A stretch of DNA of 8,117 nucleotides, taken from assembly GCA_947476515.1 (NCBI GenBank), contig CANJQZ010000078.1, forward strand, positions 1-8,117. Reading direction: 5' to 3'. This document shows positions 5,501 through 8,117 of the stretch, in pieces. The DNA comes from Flavobacteriales bacterium. Lineage in GTDB: Bacteria; Bacteroidota; Bacteroidia; Flavobacteriales_D; Crocinitomicaceae. The notes under the pieces were generated by a model, which saw only the letters and a list, made by a program, of their open reading frames with translations, made no database searches and was not told the origin of the DNA. Positions within the stretch are counted from its first letter, which is position 1, and each line of letters opens with the position of its first letter. Both the position numbers and the translations under genes were made by a program.

Positions 5501-7939
5501 AACAACCAAGTTAATACAAGCTTAAACTTGAGCAGTGGAAACAACATGATTGTATTAAGTTGCACCAATAATTGCGGAACAGATATTAAGAACTGGAATA
5601 CTACTTATAATCCTTGTATTCCTCCAATAGTAACTATTACTAATCCAAGTAATTCAGGAACAGTAGTAAATACAGCTAGTTATAATTTTACAGCAACGGC
5701 TACCAACATTCAAAATACGCAACAAATCAGTGTAACATTAAATGGTAGTGCCGTCAATAATTTTACTTACAATAATGGAACTATTAACGCTAATTTAACT
5801 TTAACTTCTGGATTGAATACCATAGTTGTACAAGCTAATACAGGTTGTGGATTGGTTTCAGAAAATAGTACGGTCAATTTTAATAATTGCATAGCCCCTA
5901 ATATTCTTTTAGGGAATATGAATACCACAACAAGCACTGCACCTTATTTAGTACAAGCAAATCTTCAAAACATGAGCACTAATCAAGGAATCATTTTTAC
6001 TCAAAATGGCACTGCAATTTCAAATTACACTTTTTCAGCGGGTCAATTGAGTGCAAATGTTACCCTTTCCCCAGGACAAAACACTTTTTTCTTAAATGTT
6101 TCCAATACCTGTGGAAATGACCAAGAAAACTTTGTAGTCAATTACAACAATTGTATTGCACCGAGCATTCTAATACAAAATACGGGAAATACTAATGTTC
6201 TTGTACCTTCCTATACCTTAAACTCAAGTGTTAATAACATGCCTACTTCGCAAGGTATCAGTGTAAGCTTGAATGGAAATCAGTTGAACAATTTTACATT
6301 TAACAACAATCAATTGGCCGCATCTGTTAATTTACAGGCAGGAATTAACACTTTTGTTATTAGTGCTCAAAATGCTTGTGGGACAGATTCAGAAACAATA
6401 ATTGTAAATTATGATAATTGTAAAACACCTGTTGTAATTATCAATGCAAATAGTGGTTTAACAGTTAACTCAGGAACATACAACCTTCAGGCACAAGTGA
6501 GTAATATGAATTCTGTTCAGGGAGTACTGTTGACTTTCAACGGTCAAAATATCAGTAACTTCTCTTACAATAATGGAGTTGTTTTAGCTCAAGTTAACCT
6601 CATACCTGGAGCAAATAGTTTCGTGTTAAGCGCTCAAAATGATTGTGGTCGGGATTCACAAATCCTTGATGTGACCTATTTAAACTGTGTTGCACCAAAT
6701 ATTACCATAACAAGTGGTTCAGGTGTTACGGTTTCAAATAATGCCTATAATTTGCAAGCTCAAATTAGTAGTATGAATTCATCTCAAGGAATAAGCATTC
6801 AACAAAACGGACAAAATATAAGTAGTTATACTTTTGTAAATGGGCTTTTAAATTCCAATGTCACATTAAGCAATGGATTAAATACTTTTACCATTAATGC
6901 TCAAAACGCTTGTGGAACAGATGCGGCAACAAGCACCATTAGCTACCAAAAATGTTTAGCTCCTAACATTCAGATTAATGCATCAATTCCAAATAATTCT
7001 AGTACTACCAGCGGGACATTGACTATAAATGCCAACATTGACAATTATGATCCACTTACCACCATTTTAGTGACTAAAAACGGAAATGTTGTAAATGGAT
7101 ATGCAAATAATAATGGTCAAATTTCAGGTACTTTAAACATCGCGTTAGGGACAACAGTTATCGCAGTTTCGGCCAGCAATGCCTGTGGATCAGACAGTGA
7201 AACATATACAGTTGAAAGATGCAAAATGCCAACACTTACCTTAGTAACTCCTGGTTCAGTAGCAACAACGGTACAATCGAGCGTCTATTTCATACAGATG
7301 AATGCTGAAAATGTAGGGAATATTAGCATGATTAATACTACTCAAAATGGAGCGCCACTTGGAGGAATGACCTTGTCTAATACTATCTATGGGGGAATGG
7401 TAACCTTGCTAGCTGGAATCAATACCTTTGAAGTTCAAGTTGCAACAGGTTGTGGGACAGCACAAGTATCATTCACGATAAACTACACCCTACAAAATAC
7501 AGGAAATACCATTTCACCTAATGGGCAAGGACAAAATTTAAACGGTGGTAACTCAGATTCGAATGGATCAGGAAATCAAAACAACAATGGAGGTAATAGT
7601 GATAACAATTCAGATGGCGATGGATTGTTAAAAACGAATAACGGTTCAGAAAAAATACAGACTCCAAGCACACCAATTAAACCTGCTGCTCCAAAACCAA
7701 CAGTAGTTACTCCAACTCCAGTGACGCCTGCACCTGTAAAACCAACCGTGGTGACAACAGATCCAGTAAAACCTCCTGCTCCAAAACCGACAGTTGTGAC
7801 GCCTGCTCCAGTTACCCCTTCACCTGAAAAACCAACGGTTGTAACTCCAGAACCAGTAAAGCCAAATAGTCCAAAACCGGGGGCTGTTACTCCTGAAAAA
7901 CCTCCCGTTAAAACTGAAAAATCCGGTGGTGGAAAATAA
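2564..7939 (+). CDS. Giant outer-membrane barrel protein with 15 Ig-like repeats
   Basis: The 1791-residue product is layered as follows. Residues 1-20 are a signal peptide (ending ANVFAQ). Residues 21-267 form a putative outer-membrane beta-barrel: Gly/aromatic alternation, SFDLRARYLRG, HANRIRERTGFDPYIFGG, and a last strand AYIQFRF ending in Phe. A Thr/Ser/Asn linker spans 268-290. Fifteen tandem modules of 88-93 residues span 291-1641. A Gly/Asn/Ser-rich hinge spans about 1645-1695, and a Pro/Lys/Thr/Val tail of 15-residue repeats runs from 1711 to the end (SGGGK). The barrel resembles N-terminal barrels I associate with Bacteroidota OmpA-type proteins, but no OmpA peptidoglycan-binding domain follows. 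There is no T9SS sorting domain. Function is not established: a surface adhesin rod presented like intimin, or a periplasmic spacer or anchor, are both open. The start is set by the signal peptide; there is no Shine-Dalgarno, only the A-rich lead AAAAGACGGAAAC. Its composition is Asn/Thr/Ser-rich, as expected for exposed beta repeats. It is transcribed alone, with its own promoter candidate and terminator. Confidence 0.85.
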   Translation: MRNIYLTFIALFYFANVFAQHGDYDNSSKWFLGFNAGATWNSTDVKNKTATGWGLTLGKSYNYDYGKILSFDLRARYLRGYWYGQDYDTTNLDNYFGTGTFAQPSTSLNYYKDSLGYSVNNFQADVHRLAFELVIHANRIRERTGFDPYIFGGVGFTWHQTFGDLKDSTYYDYASLVQDGTLSSMLTTTLDGIYDTPLDGSSTKTKVNFMPSLGFGLGYQLGKRTTFGIEHKTTFTRGDSFDGFISQTPRARNDWYHYTSAYIQFRFKTHTNTTTETTNSSSNINNYNTPCPKPVITIGNSTVTVNASTYNLTANITEVNSENEISLTNMMVSNGIAVPFTYNASTHQLQASVTLVPGNNSFTIKVQNNCGSEIKNITIIYNNCIPPSISITNPANNSLSVTSPNFVFSSLIYGVSNQQGITLFVNNKQINNYTFNAPTGLLQCNLMLNSGANIIQLNVLNSCGNASENTTVIYNDCITPSFQLALPSSTGTTTSTSTYTAKINAVGFKNSSEITINQNGTRISNFSFINSVITLPLQLSSGMNTITINGTNLCGSDAISFTINYQNCNAPVITLVNPTQLNTTSNLQAMRVKLKVENCTKNNMHLLLNNVSISNFTFNETTKIVEASLVLSPGNNIFLINASNNCGLDAATLNINYNDCKSPIVTINGANNTTQNIASFVLSASIQNMNSAQGITLTLNGAPINFNWLNGQLTSYTNLQAGMNAFVLNAVNGCGNQSQTLNVNYNNCIAPVITLVAPSITGTTVGNANYNFQALISNVTNQQNISVKLNNVTVPSSLLNGVLVASLILIEGNNTVVVAVSNACGNDAETFNILYSKCKAPIVHLTSPGILMTSTNQNNLQFSGSVENISSPQEMTLRLNGQIVPFTFLNGQFSGSVSLINGANIILVTATNSCGTDIAQHSIIYNNCTAPSIINPTPSALNTITLSPQITISAQLQNISAAQQISLLLNGVSQNFTFVNNQVNTSLNLSSGNNMIVLSCTNNCGTDIKNWNTTYNPCIPPIVTITNPSNSGTVVNTASYNFTATATNIQNTQQISVTLNGSAVNNFTYNNGTINANLTLTSGLNTIVVQANTGCGLVSENSTVNFNNCIAPNILLGNMNTTTSTAPYLVQANLQNMSTNQGIIFTQNGTAISNYTFSAGQLSANVTLSPGQNTFFLNVSNTCGNDQENFVVNYNNCIAPSILIQNTGNTNVLVPSYTLNSSVNNMPTSQGISVSLNGNQLNNFTFNNNQLAASVNLQAGINTFVISAQNACGTDSETIIVNYDNCKTPVVIINANSGLTVNSGTYNLQAQVSNMNSVQGVLLTFNGQNISNFSYNNGVVLAQVNLIPGANSFVLSAQNDCGRDSQILDVTYLNCVAPNITITSGSGVTVSNNAYNLQAQISSMNSSQGISIQQNGQNISSYTFVNGLLNSNVTLSNGLNTFTINAQNACGTDAATSTISYQKCLAPNIQINASIPNNSSTTSGTLTINANIDNYDPLTTILVTKNGNVVNGYANNNGQISGTLNIALGTTVIAVSASNACGSDSETYTVERCKMPTLTLVTPGSVATTVQSSVYFIQMNAENVGNISMINTTQNGAPLGGMTLSNTIYGGMVTLLAGINTFEVQVATGCGTAQVSFTINYTLQNTGNTISPNGQGQNLNGGNSDSNGSGNQNNNGGNSDNNSDGDGLLKTNNGSEKIQTPSTPIKPAAPKPTVVTPTPVTPAPVKPTVVTTDPVKPPAPKPTVVTPAPVTPSPEKPTVVTPEPVKPNSPKPGAVTPEKPPVKTEKSGGGK
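3434..7486 (+). repeat. Fifteen tandem ~90-residue Ig-like modules
   Basis: Each module opens with Cys-x-x-Pro and ends with N-x-CG-(T/S/N)-D...(V/I)-x-Y-N-N. Module starts fall at 3434, 3713, 3992, 4265, 4541, 4805, 5075, 5345, 5615, 5888, 6152, 6419, 6686, 6953 and 7220, giving lengths of 93, 93, 91, 92, 88, 90, 90, 90, 91, 88, 89, 89, 89 and 89 codons, with a last one of about 89. The inner consensus is Y-x-L-x-A-x-(I/V)-x-N-(M/I)-x-S-x-Q-G-I, then L-N-G, N-F-T-F-N-N, L-x-(A/S)-x-V-x-L-x-x-G-x-N-T-F. This is a seven-strand-like beta pattern, similar to bacterial Ig-like domains. The repeats are clear in protein but diverged in DNA, so this is an old array, not a fresh tandem duplication. 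Confidence 0.9.
7694..7909 (+). repeat. 45-bp tandem repeat coding a Pro/Thr/Val tail
   Basis: Units of exactly 45 bp begin at 7694, 7739, 7784 and 7829, with a degenerate fifth at 7874. Each encodes 15 residues starting KPTVVT (KPGAVT in the fifth). Two versions alternate: units 1 and 3 continue P-x-PVTP-x-P, while units 2 and 4 continue x-x-PVKP-x-x-P, so there is a 30-residue higher-order period. The result is a stiff, basic, polyproline-like segment closing the giant protein. Confidence 0.9.
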
Positions 7940-7961
7940 AAATATTAGACTTAAGAAAATT

Positions 7962-7983
7962 AAAGGGGCGCTTGCCCCTTTTT
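7962..7983 (+). terminator. Rho-independent terminator after the giant gene
   Basis: AAAGGGGC (7962-7969) pairs with GCCCCTTT (7974-7981) across a GCTT loop, followed by TT-C-TTT. It sits 22 bases after the TAA of the giant gene. The GC-rich core in an AT-rich context makes it a convincing terminator, separating this gene from the next. Confidence 0.88.
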
Positions 7984-7995
7984 CTTTGTTATTAC

Positions 7996-8026
7996 TTTCA
8001 AAATTCAATCCATTTTATTAACTTCG
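7996..8026 (+). promoter_or_regulatory. Promoter of the PpiD-like gene
   Basis: TTTC (7996-7999), exactly 19 bases, then TAACTTCG (8019-8026) is a one-mismatch-per-box version of TTTG-N19-TAnnTTTG. It lies between the terminator and the ATG at 8050, predicting a leader of about 20 bases. This supports independent transcription of the downstream gene. Confidence 0.6.
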
Positions 8027-8049
8027 CGAACTTAAAAATATATTGAATA

Positions 8050-8117
8050 ATGGCAATTATTGGAAAAATTAGAGAAAAATCAGGTCTATTAGTTGGAATA
8101 ATAGGTTTAGCATTGTT
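8050..8117 (+). CDS. N-terminus of a PpiD/SurA-type periplasmic chaperone (partial)
   Basis: The first 22 codons read MAIIGKIREKSGLLVGIIGL then AL, cut by the window edge. A short basic cytoplasmic start (KIREKS) followed at once by a hydrophobic membrane anchor is the characteristic opening of Bacteroidota peptidyl-prolyl isomerases of the PpiD/SurA_N type. These are inner-membrane-anchored foldases of about 700 residues facing the periplasm. The SurA_N and rotamase domains lie outside the window, so the call rests on the N-terminal signature only. Any other single-anchor membrane protein remains possible. It has its own promoter candidate. Proximity to a giant outer-membrane protein gene is suggestive, but this chaperone is normally a housekeeping gene. 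Confidence 0.7.
   Translation, partial: MAIIGKIREKSGLLVGIIGLAL

Noticed and set aside
3434..7486. Regularly spaced repeats considered as CRISPR or satellite DNA
   Set aside because: The period is about 270 bp, always in frame, and similarity is at protein level with diverged third codon positions, so it is a coding domain array.
2564..7939. Giant protein considered as a classical T9SS-secreted adhesin
   Set aside because: The C-terminus is a Pro/Lys-rich tail ending SGGGK with no type A or type B sorting domain, and the N-terminus looks like a membrane barrel.
7820..8008. A 62-codon minus-strand frame, Phe/Trp-rich and membrane-like
   Set aside because: It is antisense to the Pro-rich repeats and crosses the terminator; Phe/Trp/Gly come from the complement of Pro/Lys codons.

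Overview
The window comes from an AT-rich member of the Bacteroidota, most likely Flavobacteriales (a Fluviicola/Crocinitomicaceae-like lineage is my guess). The evidence is a type IX secretion system (T9SS) PorP/SprF-family protein, a 'gliding motility-associated' C-terminal sorting domain, promoters that fit the Bacteroidota TTTG-N19-TAnnTTTG pattern, starts without Shine-Dalgarno sequences, and a SurA/PpiD-type N-terminus typical of this phylum. The species call is an inference.

Left end (1-661): the last 25 codons of an unrecognised gene lie next to the C-terminal remnant of a large serine recombinase. That remnant reads through a hairpin and a 19-bp copy of the 3' end of an initiator tRNA gene. 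The intact tRNA-fMet gene lies 186 bp further on, on the minus strand, with its own terminator and promoter. The strip looks like the scar of one or more elements that integrated at the tRNA 3' end.

Middle (662-2414, minus strand): a two-gene unit with a 1-bp gap. The first gene encodes a small (276 aa) secreted Ig-like/PKD-like protein with a type B T9SS sorting domain. The second encodes a 306 aa PorP/SprF outer-membrane protein. Known pairs of this kind suggest the second protein helps export or anchor the first.

Right (2564-7939, plus strand): one 1791-codon gene, transcribed divergently from the pair. It encodes a signal peptide, a putative outer-membrane beta-barrel of about 245 residues, a Ser/Thr/Asn linker, fifteen consecutive ~90-residue Ig-like repeats with conserved cysteines, a Gly/Asn/Ser-rich hinge, and a Pro/Lys/Thr/Val tail built of 15-residue repeats. 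It lacks a recognisable T9SS sorting domain. The order barrel-then-rod recalls intimin/invasin but could equally place the rod in the periplasm. It is the most interesting object in the window. A strong terminator follows, then the promoter and first 22 codons of a PpiD/SurA-like periplasmic chaperone gene.

The shared theme is cell-envelope and surface biogenesis: a T9SS substrate with its outer-membrane partner, a giant outer-membrane rod protein, and a chaperone family that acts on outer-membrane proteins. The three transcription units appear to be separately controlled.
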